A stretch of DNA of 64,000 bases, from assembly GCA_021794095.1 (NCBI GenBank), contig JAJYRN010000014.1, positions 1 to 64,000 of the forward strand, written 5' to 3'. Positions 28,621-37,184 of this stretch are shown here, one piece after another. The first letter of the stretch is position 1; every line of letters starts with the position of its first letter. The notes below the pieces were generated by a model. The model did no database searches and was not told the origin of the DNA. It saw nothing but the letters and a program-made list of their open reading frames with translations. Source of the DNA: Acidobacteriota bacterium (GTDB lineage Bacteria; Acidobacteriota; Holophagae; Holophagales; Holophagaceae). Position numbers and translations under genes: made by a program.

Positions 28621-29640
28621 TCACTCCTTGGGGACAGACCCCACTGGTCCACCAGTGTACCCCGGCCCGGCCAGGGGGTCGCCTTGCCTTAGATGCAGGA
28701 ACGGGTTCCCAGGTTCAGGACTTACGCAGAAGTTCCCCCATGTCAGGGGTCTCCGGGTGCGCATGTGGCCCGAGAGCCAGGGCGCGAGGCCCCGCAACAG
28801 GGATGCTTCCAGCGGACGGCCAAGTTCCCGGAAGGCGGCTTCGAGGGTCCAGCGGAGTTCCAGCTCCGGCCAGGCCCCGGCCGCGAAAACCACCCCGTCC
28901 TCCTTGATCCACCAGCGGGTGCCGCGCCAGGAGGCCACCAGCTGGTGGGCCAGGGCCTGGGCTTCCTCGGCCTGGCGGTGGGTTTCGAAGAGATGCCGGT
29001 CCAGGTCCGGCGCCTCGCGGCGGATCTCCTCCAGGAGCGTCCGCCAGCGGTTGCGGGCGGTGAAGGGCTCGGCGTTGGTGGGATCTTCCCGCCAGGGCAC
29101 CCCGCGCTGCCGGAGGTAGTCCCGGAGTTCACCCCGCCGGCACTCCACCAGCGGGGACCACCGCACACCCTGGCGTGGCGCCAGGGGCCGGAGGCTGCCC
29201 AGGCCCCCGCCCCGGGCGAGGCGGATGAGCACGGTCTCGGTGTGGTCGTCGAGGGTGTGCCCCGTGGCCACGGCCCCGGCGCCGGTGCCCGCGGCCTCCT
29301 GGCGCAACCAGTCCCAGCGCAGTTCCCGGGCGGCCATCTCCACGCCGATGCCCCGGTCTGCGGCATGGGCCTTCACGCCGAGGCTGGCCTCCGCCAGGTC
29401 CAGATCAAGCCCGCGGCAGAGCTGGCGCACGAACTCCGCGTCCGCCTCGGCATCGGGCCGGAGGCCATGGTCCGCATGGGCCACTGTCAGCTCCAGTCCC
29501 AGGCTCTTCCGCAGGGCCCAGAGCAACACCAGCAGCGCCACCGAATCCCCGCCCCCCGAGCAGGCCACCAGCACCCGGCCCGACACGCCGTCGCCCCGGC
29601 GCTGGATCTGCGCGAAAAGGTCGGATTCGAAGCGCTTCAT
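28621..29640 (-). CDS. tilS: tRNA(Ile)-lysidine synthase
   Basis: TilS modifies the wobble C34 of tRNA-Ile(CAU) to lysidine, changing its decoding from AUG to AUA. The 339-residue protein has the N-type ATP-pyrophosphatase loop SGGGDS at residues 28-33, then VAHADHGLRPDA, ATGHTLDDHTETVLIRL and GLGSLRPLAPR, as in the family. The C-terminal part is short, so it resembles the compact TilS form. The ATG at 29640 was chosen for the normal distance to the P-loop; ATG 29676 is possible. It heads the tilS-ftsH-folP-glmM-ftsW run. Confidence 0.92.
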   Translation of the reverse strand: MKRFESDLFAQIQRRGDGVSGRVLVACSGGGDSVALLVLLWALRKSLGLELTVAHADHGLRPDAEADAEFVRQLCRGLDLDLAEASLGVKAHAADRGIGVEMAARELRWDWLRQEAAGTGAGAVATGHTLDDHTETVLIRLARGGGLGSLRPLAPRQGVRWSPLVECRRGELRDYLRQRGVPWREDPTNAEPFTARNRWRTLLEEIRREAPDLDRHLFETHRQAEEAQALAHQLVASWRGTRWWIKEDGVVFAAGAWPELELRWTLEAAFRELGRPLEASLLRGLAPWLSGHMRTRRPLTWGNFCVSPEPGNPFLHLRQGDPLAGPGYTGGPVGSVPKE

Positions 29641-29762
29641 GTCACCAAGGTAGTCGAGGGCACGGATCTTGAACATGCCGGGCGAAGAACCAGGGCTTGA
29701 CGGCCCGTCTTGCCGGACGACACGCTGGGGCATTCCTCGTTCCATCACCGAAGGAGTTCTAC

Positions 29763-32051
29763 GTGGCCCCTGCCTCCAGGAGACCGAAGGGACGCCCTGG
29801 CCGTCTCGCGCGGAGCCTGAGCCTGCTGCTTGTCCTGGCTACGGTCCTGCCTCTGCGGGCCCAGGAGGGGGGCTGGGCCACCTTCCTGGAGGCCTGGCGA
29901 AAAGCCAGGCATGGGGCCGTGAATTTGCTGGCGCCTCAATCCTGGCTGACCCTGGACCGCCGCGTCGCCGACGGGGAGATGCTCCGCCTCACGACGACCG
30001 GGGATGTCTGGATCGAGCCGCTGGACGATCCGGCCCTCGACCGGCTTCGCAAGGCCCGGGACTGGTCCGGCGCCTCCCACTGGCTCCTCCTGGACCGGAA
30101 TGGCCAGATCCTGGACGAGGGGACAAGCCCGCCCACGGGCACAGTCCTCCGGGATGCTCTGCTCGCCGAAGGGATTCAGCCCACCTGGGAATCCCTGGAC
30201 CGCTTCCTCCGGCTTTATCCGGATCACGGAACGGCGCTTTCCTTGCGGCTGAATCTGGCGACCCGGATGGCCCGGATCCGCTTCCGTGCCCTGGAAAGGC
30301 AGGGGGGCGCCGATGGGCTGAAGCTGTTGCCCGGCAGCCGCTGGCCGCGGCTGTCTCCCGCCCGGATCCTGGATCCCGTCAAGGCCGCTGGATGGGACCG
30401 GGAGGTCGCCGACACCCTGAATCGCCTGGCCCAGCTTCCGGATGCCTGGCGTCTGGGGAGTGATAGCTGGTTCCGGTTCTGGCTGAATGCTTACGGTTCC
30501 GCCGCTGGACCGGATCTCCAGCCGGGACTCTCGAAGCTCCGGGATTCCCTGGCGGAGGCCTGGCAGCGGTTCCCGGATTCGGGAAGCGCGGACGCCCTCC
30601 CTGGTCAGGGGCCAATGCTGGTCGGGAACCTGGGCGAGCTGTGGCTGGCCTGCAGCCGTGCGCTCCTAGGGGACACGCAGGAGGTACCCGACCTGCCATC
30701 CTGCACACCCGTTCCTGGGCGGACCTGGCCCTCGGCAGGGATGGTACGAGACCTCGCCTTCCAGGGATCCACCTTTCTCGACTGGAACCATCTGCTCACG
30801 ACCCTCGACCGGATCCCGGTCGCTCCCCCTACTGTGGATTCCGGGAGGAAGGCCTGGGAGGAATGGCGGGAGATCCAGGGAACCCTCGCCTTCTGGAGAC
30901 TGATGGCCCTCTCCGAATTGCAGCGATGGCCTGATGCGATCGGCGTGCTCCAGGACATGCGTCGGGGGGCCGGTTCCGGGTGGGATGGCCTCCGGGCCAG
31001 CCTGCGGAGCCTCTACGGGAAGTCCGCCCAAGGCCCGGGAAAGCCTGCCCCGGTCGAAGTGCCTCCCGCGCCCCAGGGGTTCCTGGCGGTACTCGACCTT
31101 CCCGCCCTCCCCGACACGCCATTGCCGCCCCCACGGCCTTCCCTCCGGTTCCTCGTCTGGGGGGCGCCGGCCTGGATGGCCCGATGGCCGGCCCTCCGGG
31201 TCACTGGGGATCTGGCAACCTTCGGCCCCGGGGAATGGAAAGAGGAGGCTCCGAACGCCGCCGATACCGCACGGATGCGCGCCGCGGGATTTCCTGCCAC
31301 GGGGTGGGCCGTGTTCCGGGGCCCGGCCGACCTTCTGGCCCGGGGCGATTCGGCCCCGGACCCGGCCCGGCTTGACCTTCAACTCAGGGCGGTGGCCCCC
31401 TCCCGCATCGAGGTGCTCGATGCCTTCCTTGTTCAGCATCCGGATAACCTCGATGCCCACCGGGAGCGGTATGACCTCGCCCGGGCCCGCATGCCCCTGG
31501 CTGCCCTCGAGGGGCGGATGCAGGAGGATGCGGCGGCGGCCTGGCTGCCGCTGGATTTCGCCCCCGAGGCCCCCTGGATCTCGGACCTGGAAGGCTGGCG
31601 CGCCCGGGCGGGGAAAGTCATCCCGCCGCTGCGCGCAGCGCTCGAACGCTGGCCCGACAATGCCTACCTCTGGCGGGCCTGGGTGTCCTGGTCAGCCTTC
31701 CTGCCGCGTCCTCCATCGGTGCTCGGCCTCGCCACGGATATCCCCGTCTTCGGATCCCGCGCGGTCTGGGCGGCCGGACTACCCGCCCAGGTCCATCGGG
31801 CGATCGCGCGGGAATGCCGACAGACCCGGCACTTCCAGGACATGGCCGACTGGTTCCAGGGCGCCTGGGCCGAGGTGCAGTCCAGAGATTGGAAGTACCG
31901 TCCCGATCGGGCGTCCATGGACCAGGAGACGGCGATCTACGAGGGCTACCGCGAAGCTCTCCAGGGCCTTGGGAGGGGCTCGGAGCGGACCGCGCTGGAA
32001 CACGCCTGGTCCGTCCACGAGGCCGGGTATCCCAAAGCTGCGACGCGCTGA
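29763..32051 (+). CDS. large secreted protein of unknown function
   Basis: The 762-residue protein begins with a basic n-region and a signal peptide (LARSLSLLLVLATVLPLRAQ). The rest is rich in Trp, Pro and Leu, with helical stretches that resemble degenerate TPR-like repeats near the C-terminus (LRAALERWPDNAYLWRAW, FLVQHPDNLDAHRERYDLA). No catalytic motif or known domain is recognised. The start is GTG at 29763, with AAGGAG 6 bases upstream. It is divergent from tilS and convergent with bshB1, so it is probably transcribed alone. A periplasmic or outer-membrane-associated scaffold is possible, but this is a guess from composition. Confidence 0.6.
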   Translation: MAPASRRPKGRPGRLARSLSLLLVLATVLPLRAQEGGWATFLEAWRKARHGAVNLLAPQSWLTLDRRVADGEMLRLTTTGDVWIEPLDDPALDRLRKARDWSGASHWLLLDRNGQILDEGTSPPTGTVLRDALLAEGIQPTWESLDRFLRLYPDHGTALSLRLNLATRMARIRFRALERQGGADGLKLLPGSRWPRLSPARILDPVKAAGWDREVADTLNRLAQLPDAWRLGSDSWFRFWLNAYGSAAGPDLQPGLSKLRDSLAEAWQRFPDSGSADALPGQGPMLVGNLGELWLACSRALLGDTQEVPDLPSCTPVPGRTWPSAGMVRDLAFQGSTFLDWNHLLTTLDRIPVAPPTVDSGRKAWEEWREIQGTLAFWRLMALSELQRWPDAIGVLQDMRRGAGSGWDGLRASLRSLYGKSAQGPGKPAPVEVPPAPQGFLAVLDLPALPDTPLPPPRPSLRFLVWGAPAWMARWPALRVTGDLATFGPGEWKEEAPNAADTARMRAAGFPATGWAVFRGPADLLARGDSAPDPARLDLQLRAVAPSRIEVLDAFLVQHPDNLDAHRERYDLARARMPLAALEGRMQEDAAAAWLPLDFAPEAPWISDLEGWRARAGKVIPPLRAALERWPDNAYLWRAWVSWSAFLPRPPSVLGLATDIPVFGSRAVWAAGLPAQVHRAIARECRQTRHFQDMADWFQGAWAEVQSRDWKYRPDRASMDQETAIYEGYREALQGLGRGSERTALEHAWSVHEAGYPKAATR

Positions 32052-32054
32052 CGA

Positions 32055-32774
32055 TCAGGCCGGACTCTCCAGTGCCGTCAGAAGCCGCAGCAGAGCCGGG
32101 GGCACGGGCTTCTCGCACCAGAGCGCCTCGGCCCAGTCGCACATCCGGAGCGAGCCCCAGTGCATGGCCCGGCCGAGAACGCCCCGGCGGAAGGCAGGAT
32201 GTGCGATGCGGGTGGGCGGCTGGTCGGGATCCTGGTTGAACTGGCTGCCGAAGGCGTCGAAGGCGGCCATGCGGCGCTCCCACACGGCGCTCACATCCAC
32301 CAGGAGGTCCGGCGCGCCTGGCTGCTCGCCGCCCACCCAGGCCAGGGCCTCGGGCCGCCAGGGCTCGCCCGGACAGGGGTAGTTCCGCAGCCCCGCATAG
32401 TAGGCCGCCTCGCGGCCCAGCCGGTGGGCGCGGCGGTGATCCGGGTGCCGATCTTCGGGCGCGGGCAGGATGAGCACCTTCGGCCGCAGGCGTCGGAACT
32501 CGGCCATGAGCCGCACCCGGAAGGCTTCATCCTCCGTGAAGCGGCCATCGGGGAAGTCCAGGACGATCCGCTGGACGCCCAGAATCTGGGCCGCTTCCTG
32601 GGCCTCGGCGCGGCGGGTTTCCGGCGTGCCCCGGGTGCCCAGGTCGCCCGCGGTGAGATCCAGGATGGCGGCCGCGAGCCCCCGGTCCGCCGCCAGGGCG
32701 AGGATGCCGCCCACATGGACCTCCGCGTCATCGGGATGGGCGCCGAGCACCAGCAGGTCGAGTCCGCCCCTCAT
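32055..32774 (-). CDS. bacillithiol biosynthesis deacetylase BshB1-like
   Basis: The 239-residue protein is a LmbE/PIG-L zinc deacetylase. The metal-binding motif LVLGAHPDDAEVHVGG is at the N-terminus (usual AHPDD) and a later HPDHRRAHRLG supplies the third ligand. BshB1 removes the acetyl group from GlcNAc-malate, giving the substrate of BshC. The pairing with bshC directly upstream (4-base ATGA overlap) strongly supports this rather than another LmbE substrate. The glycosyltransferase gene bshA is not in the window. Confidence 0.82.
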   Translation of the reverse strand: MRGGLDLLVLGAHPDDAEVHVGGILALAADRGLAAAILDLTAGDLGTRGTPETRRAEAQEAAQILGVQRIVLDFPDGRFTEDEAFRVRLMAEFRRLRPKVLILPAPEDRHPDHRRAHRLGREAAYYAGLRNYPCPGEPWRPEALAWVGGEQPGAPDLLVDVSAVWERRMAAFDAFGSQFNQDPDQPPTRIAHPAFRRGVLGRAMHWGSLRMCDWAEALWCEKPVPPALLRLLTALESPA

Positions 32775-33976
32775 GAGGCCTCCACGAGAATGAGTTCCGT
32801 CCGGCCGTCCATGCGGTCGAGGATGCGGTCCAACAGCGTCTCGTCCCGCAGCCATTCGAGGCCCGGCACCACACGCTCCTGGGGGCGCCCGAAGGGGAAG
32901 AGGCGCTGGCGCAGGGCCTCCGGGTCGCCGCCCAGGGTTCGCGCCGCGGCCTCCCGGTGAAGGCGGCGGTCCAACCGGGCGAGCCGTTGCCAGGTGCGGT
33001 CCACTTCCGCCGCGAAACGGGCTCGCAGGGGTTCTGGCCAGGCCGGGTCGGCGGCCGGGCGGCCCAGGGCGGCACTGGGCAGCACCCCGGGCCAGGAGGC
33101 GAGACCGGCCCAGTCGCCCTGCTGGAGCCGGGAAAGCTGATCCGCCTCCAGCCGCAGCCCCCGAGGCAGGACGACCACGCTGGGGCGGGGCAGAATGCGC
33201 GGCACGGGCAGCGCCACCCGCTCCCACAGGGGTTCGCAGAGGCGCCAGTAGGCCCGTTCGGCGGGGCCCAGCACAACGGCGGCGACGGGCAGCAGGAGGG
33301 ACTGCATGAGGGGCCGCAGCGCCGCGCCGGGGCTCAACCAATGGCCGTGGGGCAGCGGTTCACCAGGCTCCAGGCGCCGCCGCAGGCCCGTGACGGGATG
33401 GAGGCTGAACCAGGCGGCCTGGGTGCGGGGGTCCAGGGGCAGGGGAAGGCCTCCAGCTTCCAGGCACAGGGCCTGGCGCACCAAATCCGCCTCCAGGTTC
33501 AGGGCCCGCCAGCGCGCCAGGGTGTCCTGGATGCCCTCGCGCACGGCCGGAGCCGTAGGGGAGAAGGGCCGCAGGCCCCGGTGCCAGAGGGGCTCGCCCA
33601 GGGCCAGGGCATGGCCGCCCAGGGTAGGCACGGCTGGAGCCGGGCAGGGCCCCCACAGGGCCTCGGCCTCGGTCTGGTGGGTGGCGGTCCAGGGCAGCCA
33701 GCCCGTGGCGGTCCCCTCCGGCGCATCGAAGCGGAAGCGGTGGCGGACGGCGCGGCCTTCACGCCAGCCGGATACCGAGGCCACCTCGGCCCGGTCATGA
33801 TCTTCGTCCGCCAGCCAGTACACGGCCTCGGCGCCCGTGCGGCGGGCTTCAGCCAGGGCGGCCAGGGCCTTGGCCACGGAGAGGGCTGGCGTCCATCCGG
33901 CGCCGATCTGCTGGCCGGTGGCCACCACCGGCTTTGGCGCGCCCGCTCCGCTGGATGCGTTTCCCCCCACGACCAT
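32771..33976 (-). CDS. bacillithiol cysteine ligase BshC-like, short form
   Basis: BshC is proposed to add cysteine to GlcN-malate as the last step of bacillithiol synthesis. The 401-residue protein shows the family's N-terminal TGQQIGAGWTP and the segment AEAVYWLADEDHDRAEVAS, matching the conserved W-x-x-x-x-DHD pattern, with PFGRPQERVVP near the C-terminus. Characterised BshC proteins are about 540 residues, so this one is shorter by roughly a quarter, mainly in the middle and coiled-coil regions. The 4-base overlap with bshB1 supports the assignment. Confidence 0.75.
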   Translation of the reverse strand: MVVGGNASSGAGAPKPVVATGQQIGAGWTPALSVAKALAALAEARRTGAEAVYWLADEDHDRAEVASVSGWREGRAVRHRFRFDAPEGTATGWLPWTATHQTEAEALWGPCPAPAVPTLGGHALALGEPLWHRGLRPFSPTAPAVREGIQDTLARWRALNLEADLVRQALCLEAGGLPLPLDPRTQAAWFSLHPVTGLRRRLEPGEPLPHGHWLSPGAALRPLMQSLLLPVAAVVLGPAERAYWRLCEPLWERVALPVPRILPRPSVVVLPRGLRLEADQLSRLQQGDWAGLASWPGVLPSAALGRPAADPAWPEPLRARFAAEVDRTWQRLARLDRRLHREAAARTLGGDPEALRQRLFPFGRPQERVVPGLEWLRDETLLDRILDRMDGRTELILVEAS

Positions 33977-34015
33977 GGGCCCAGCCTAACCGGACTTCGT
34001 GCGATCCTCGACCCC

Positions 34016-34480
34016 ATGGCCTTCGAGGATCTCCAGCCCTGGCTGCCGCCCACCGAGCCAGATCTGGTCCGGCTGGCCTGGGAGGCCGCGGATGCGGCGG
34101 GCGTGGCCGAACTGCGGACCTGGCCCGAAGTCCGCAAGGGTGGCATCGGTTTTGGCAGCCTGCCGGCCTTCCTCGCCTGGCGCGGCACCCTGGAGGGGCG
34201 CTGCCACCTGGTGCTGCTTCAGGCCCGGGAAATTGGAGCCCTGGTGCCGGGTGCCCGGCGGCCCGATCTGCCGGAAGGCTGGCTCGACACCCTGGATCTG
34301 ATCTCGCTGGCACGGCCCCTGGCGCGGCATCCGGACTTTCCGGGGGGGGCGTCGGTGCACGTGGTGCATCTGCCCGGCGGGAACCGGGCGCGGGTCCGCA
34401 CCTGGGGCGACGCAGCACCCAGCCTTGCGGCCGAAGTGCTGCGGCGGCTCAGTGGCCTCGAAGGCTGGCGCTTCGCCTGA
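34016..34480 (+). CDS. hypothetical protein, 154 residues
   Basis: The product (starting MAFEDLQPWLPPTEPD) has no recognised domain. It looks globular and cytoplasmic, with a mixed alpha/beta pattern (CHLVLLQAREIG, ASVHVVHLPGG) and no signal or membrane segment. The ATG at 34016 is about 40 bases after the divergent bshC start, with only a weak ribosome site. A much longer open frame upstream is the shadow of bshC. It is convergent with a small basic-protein gene. Function cannot be inferred. Confidence 0.5.
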   Translation: MAFEDLQPWLPPTEPDLVRLAWEAADAAGVAELRTWPEVRKGGIGFGSLPAFLAWRGTLEGRCHLVLLQAREIGALVPGARRPDLPEGWLDTLDLISLARPLARHPDFPGGASVHVVHLPGGNRARVRTWGDAAPSLAAEVLRRLSGLEGWRFA

Positions 34481-34490
34481 CTCCTTCCCC

Positions 34491-34679
34491 CTACTTCCCG
34501 CGGTTGCTGGAGCGCATGTGCGCGGCGCCCCCGCTCTTGCCCTGGGGCTTGGTGGAGGCCTTCACGGCCGGCATGGGCTGGGGCTTGGCCTTGGGCTTGG
34601 CGGCCGAGGCATCGGAGGCCTGCCTGTCCGTGGCCTGGAGGCTCTTGAGGAGATCGGCGGGGACGAGGGGCTTGGTCAT
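34491..34679 (-). CDS. small basic protein, 62 residues
   Basis: The product starts MTKPLVPADLLKSLQATDRQ and then has a lysine-, alanine- and proline-rich tail (AAKPKAKPQPMPAVKAS) ending in a basic SSNRGK. GGAG lies 7 bases before the ATG, which supports translation. The sequence is low-complexity and probably unstructured in the second half, which could bind nucleic acid. No family is recognised. It is downstream of the aldehyde dehydrogenase gene on the same strand. Confidence 0.5.
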   Translation of the reverse strand: MTKPLVPADLLKSLQATDRQASDASAAKPKAKPQPMPAVKASTKPQGKSGGAAHMRSSNRGK

Positions 34680-34716
34680 GGTGGGACTCCTGGCCCCATT
34701 GTAGGCCCGGTAAGGG

Positions 34717-36324
34717 TCAGAGGCTTGCCCAGTCCGTCTTCTTAGCCCGGGCATGGCCATAGTCCGTCTCGATCTGGGCCAATTGCAGGCGGCCGGAGGC
34801 GTCGTCATTCACGGCCTGCCAGCGGGTGTACCAGTCGAGCACCCACAGGCCGCTTTCGCGGGTGCCGTTGCCGCTCCAGCCGTTGCCGCCGAAGGGCATG
34901 TGGGCCTCGGCGCCGGTGGTGCTGTTGTTGATGCTCGCCATGCCCGCCTTGATCTCGCGCTTGAACCGTTCGATCCAGTGCCGGTTCTCGGTGTAGATGC
35001 TGCTGGAGAGGCCATAGGGGGTGCCATTGGCGCAGGCCAGGGCCTCGTCGAAATCCTTGACGGTGGTGAGGTTCACGGTGGGCCCGAACACCTCGTTCTG
35101 GAACAGCCACATGTCCCGCGTGACGCCGTCCCACACACAGGGCTGCATGTAGAGGCCGTGCTCGATGGGGCCCTTCACGCGGTCGTCGCGGTTTGTTTCG
35201 GTCCACTGCTCGCCGCCGCACAGGAGCTTCGCGCCGTCCTTGCGGCCCATCTCCCAGTGTTCGCGGAAGCCCTCGGCGAAGCGGGCGTTGATCATGGGGC
35301 CGTAGGTCACCTCCGGATCGGTCATGGGGTTGCCGATTTCCATCGCCTCGACTCCCGCCATGAATTTCTGCTTGAACGCCTCAGCGCAGGCCTCGTGGAG
35401 GATGAGGTTTGCCAGGCTGGTGCAGCGCTGGCCGGCGGTGCCGAAGGCGGCCCACAGGGCGCCCTTCACCGCCAGGTCCAGATCCGCATCGGGCATCACC
35501 ACCATGGGGTTCTTTCCGCCCAGTTCCAGGCTCGGGATGATCAGGTTCCGGCCGCAGGCTTCGCCGATCATGCGGCCCACGGCGGTGGACCCGGTGAAGC
35601 TGAACTTCTGGTAGTAGCCCTTGTCAATGCCCGCCAGGAAGTGCTTGCCGCAGCCCGCGCGGCCCCGGCCGTTCACGGTGTTCACTACGCCGGGGGGCAG
35701 GCCCGCGTCCATCAGGGCCCGCAGGAACAGGTAGGCGATGGCCGGCGCGTCGTCGCTGGGCTTCCACACCACGGTGTTGCCGCAGAGGATGGCGGGAATG
35801 ATCTTCCAGCTGGGCACGGCCAGGGGGAAGTTGTTGGCGGCCAGGATGCCGCAGACGCCCACGGGGCGACGGTAGGTGGTGAGCGACTTGTGGGGCAGTT
35901 CCGAAGGCACGGTCTGGCCGTAGAGTCGGCGCCCTTCCGACGCGAAGTAGGTGCAGGTGTCAATGGCCTCCTGGACCTCGCCCAGGGCCTCACGGGGGGT
36001 CTTGCCGATCTCGCGGGTGATGATGCGGGCGAGCCGTTCTTTCTGCTCGGTGAGGATCTGGCCGGTGCGCTGGATCACGGCGCCCCGCACGGGCGCGGGG
36101 GTGGCAGACCAGGATGCGAAGGCTTCCGCGGCAGCTTTCGCGGCCCGGGCCACATCCTTCTCGCCGCTGTCCGGGAAGACGCCCACCAGGTCGCGCCGGT
36201 CCACGGCCGAACGCGACTCGATCATGGACAGATCGCCCTCGACTTCCCGGCCATGGATGATGTTGAAGCCGATGATGGATTTCCCCGCGCTCGCGGCAGC
36301 GGGCGAATTCGGTTTGAGGTACAT
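34717..36324 (-). CDS. aldehyde dehydrogenase family protein (ALDH7-like)
   Basis: The 535-residue protein has the full ALDH fold. NAD(P)-binding is seen in FSFTGSTAVGRMIGEA, the catalytic Glu in SLELGGKNP, the catalytic Cys in FGTAGQRCTS, and the C-terminal region in NGWSGNGTRESG. The FGTAGQRCT context resembles antiquitin-type enzymes (aminoadipate- or succinylglutamate-semialdehyde dehydrogenases). The substrate is not fixed by sequence. The ATG at 36324 has GGAG 6 bases upstream; an earlier start lacks one. It is divergent from the M50 protease gene. Confidence 0.85.
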   Translation of the reverse strand: MYLKPNSPAAASAGKSIIGFNIIHGREVEGDLSMIESRSAVDRRDLVGVFPDSGEKDVARAAKAAAEAFASWSATPAPVRGAVIQRTGQILTEQKERLARIITREIGKTPREALGEVQEAIDTCTYFASEGRRLYGQTVPSELPHKSLTTYRRPVGVCGILAANNFPLAVPSWKIIPAILCGNTVVWKPSDDAPAIAYLFLRALMDAGLPPGVVNTVNGRGRAGCGKHFLAGIDKGYYQKFSFTGSTAVGRMIGEACGRNLIIPSLELGGKNPMVVMPDADLDLAVKGALWAAFGTAGQRCTSLANLILHEACAEAFKQKFMAGVEAMEIGNPMTDPEVTYGPMINARFAEGFREHWEMGRKDGAKLLCGGEQWTETNRDDRVKGPIEHGLYMQPCVWDGVTRDMWLFQNEVFGPTVNLTTVKDFDEALACANGTPYGLSSSIYTENRHWIERFKREIKAGMASINNSTTGAEAHMPFGGNGWSGNGTRESGLWVLDWYTRWQAVNDDASGRLQLAQIETDYGHARAKKTDWASL

Positions 36325-36414
36325 GAGGGCTCCAGGCGGGAGGTTCCAGGATAGCCCGGCCCTGGAAAGGAAGGGCAATCGAGCGGTTAGGATGGAGGTT
36401 CTGCCGGAGTCCAG

Positions 36415-37161
36415 GTGTTCGACAACCTATCCCTGCCCACCATCCTCGTCAGCTACGTGGCCCTGCTATTCAGCTTGAGCGTCCACGAAGCCTCCCATGC
36501 CGCCGCCGCCTACGTGCTGGAGGACGACACCGCCGCCAGCCTGGGCCGCATGACCATCAATCCCCTGGCGCACATTGATCTGCTGGGCACGGTGCTCTTC
36601 CCTTTGCTGGGGCTGGCCACGGGCTTCCCCTTCATCGGCTGGGCCAAGCCGGTCCCCGTGGATCCCCGGAAGCTCACCCGCCGCTTCACCCAGCGGGTGG
36701 GCTACGCCCTGGTGGCGAGCGCGGGCCCGGCCTCCAACCTGCTCCAGGCCATCCTCTTCCTGGGCCTGTTGCTCGGGCTGGTGAAGGCCGTCGCGCCCAT
36801 GGGCCTCTCCTACCGACTCTTTGTTTTCACCATGAACGCCTGGAAGGTGGAGAGCCTCCAGACCCTTCAGCTCGGCGCGGGCGTCACGCTGACCCTCGCG
36901 CTCTTGAGCCGACTGGTGATCATCAACCTCGGCCTGGCTCTCTTCAACCTGTTGCCCCTGGGCCCCCTGGATGGCGCGGGCATCCTGCGCGGCTTCCTGC
37001 CCTGGCGCTGGCTTCCGAAATTCGACCGCATCCAGCCCTGGATGGGTCCGATCCTCATCGTGACGGCCCTGACCGGCCTCCTGGGCTATGTCCTCGGGCC
37101 CGTCTTCGGCCTGCTGTTCTACGGCATCGAGGCCGTGGCCCGCCTCGTTCTCCACGCCTGA
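36415..37161 (+). CDS. site-2-type (M50) membrane zinc protease
   Basis: The 248-residue polytopic protein has the zinc ligands of M50 peptidases: HEASH (about residues 24-28) in the first membrane region and a later LGPLDGAGIL motif with the third ligand Asp. It has no PDZ domain, so it belongs to the compact Rip/YwhC-type group rather than RseP. Such enzymes cleave transmembrane substrates, but the substrate here is unknown. The start is GTG at 36415 with GGAG about 6 bases upstream. It is followed by trpS after 23 bases and may be co-transcribed. Confidence 0.88.
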   Translation: MFDNLSLPTILVSYVALLFSLSVHEASHAAAAYVLEDDTAASLGRMTINPLAHIDLLGTVLFPLLGLATGFPFIGWAKPVPVDPRKLTRRFTQRVGYALVASAGPASNLLQAILFLGLLLGLVKAVAPMGLSYRLFVFTMNAWKVESLQTLQLGAGVTLTLALLSRLVIINLGLALFNLLPLGPLDGAGILRGFLPWRWLPKFDRIQPWMGPILIVTALTGLLGYVLGPVFGLLFYGIEAVARLVLHA

Positions 37162-37184
37162 TTCCCGTCTTTCCCGGAGTTCCC

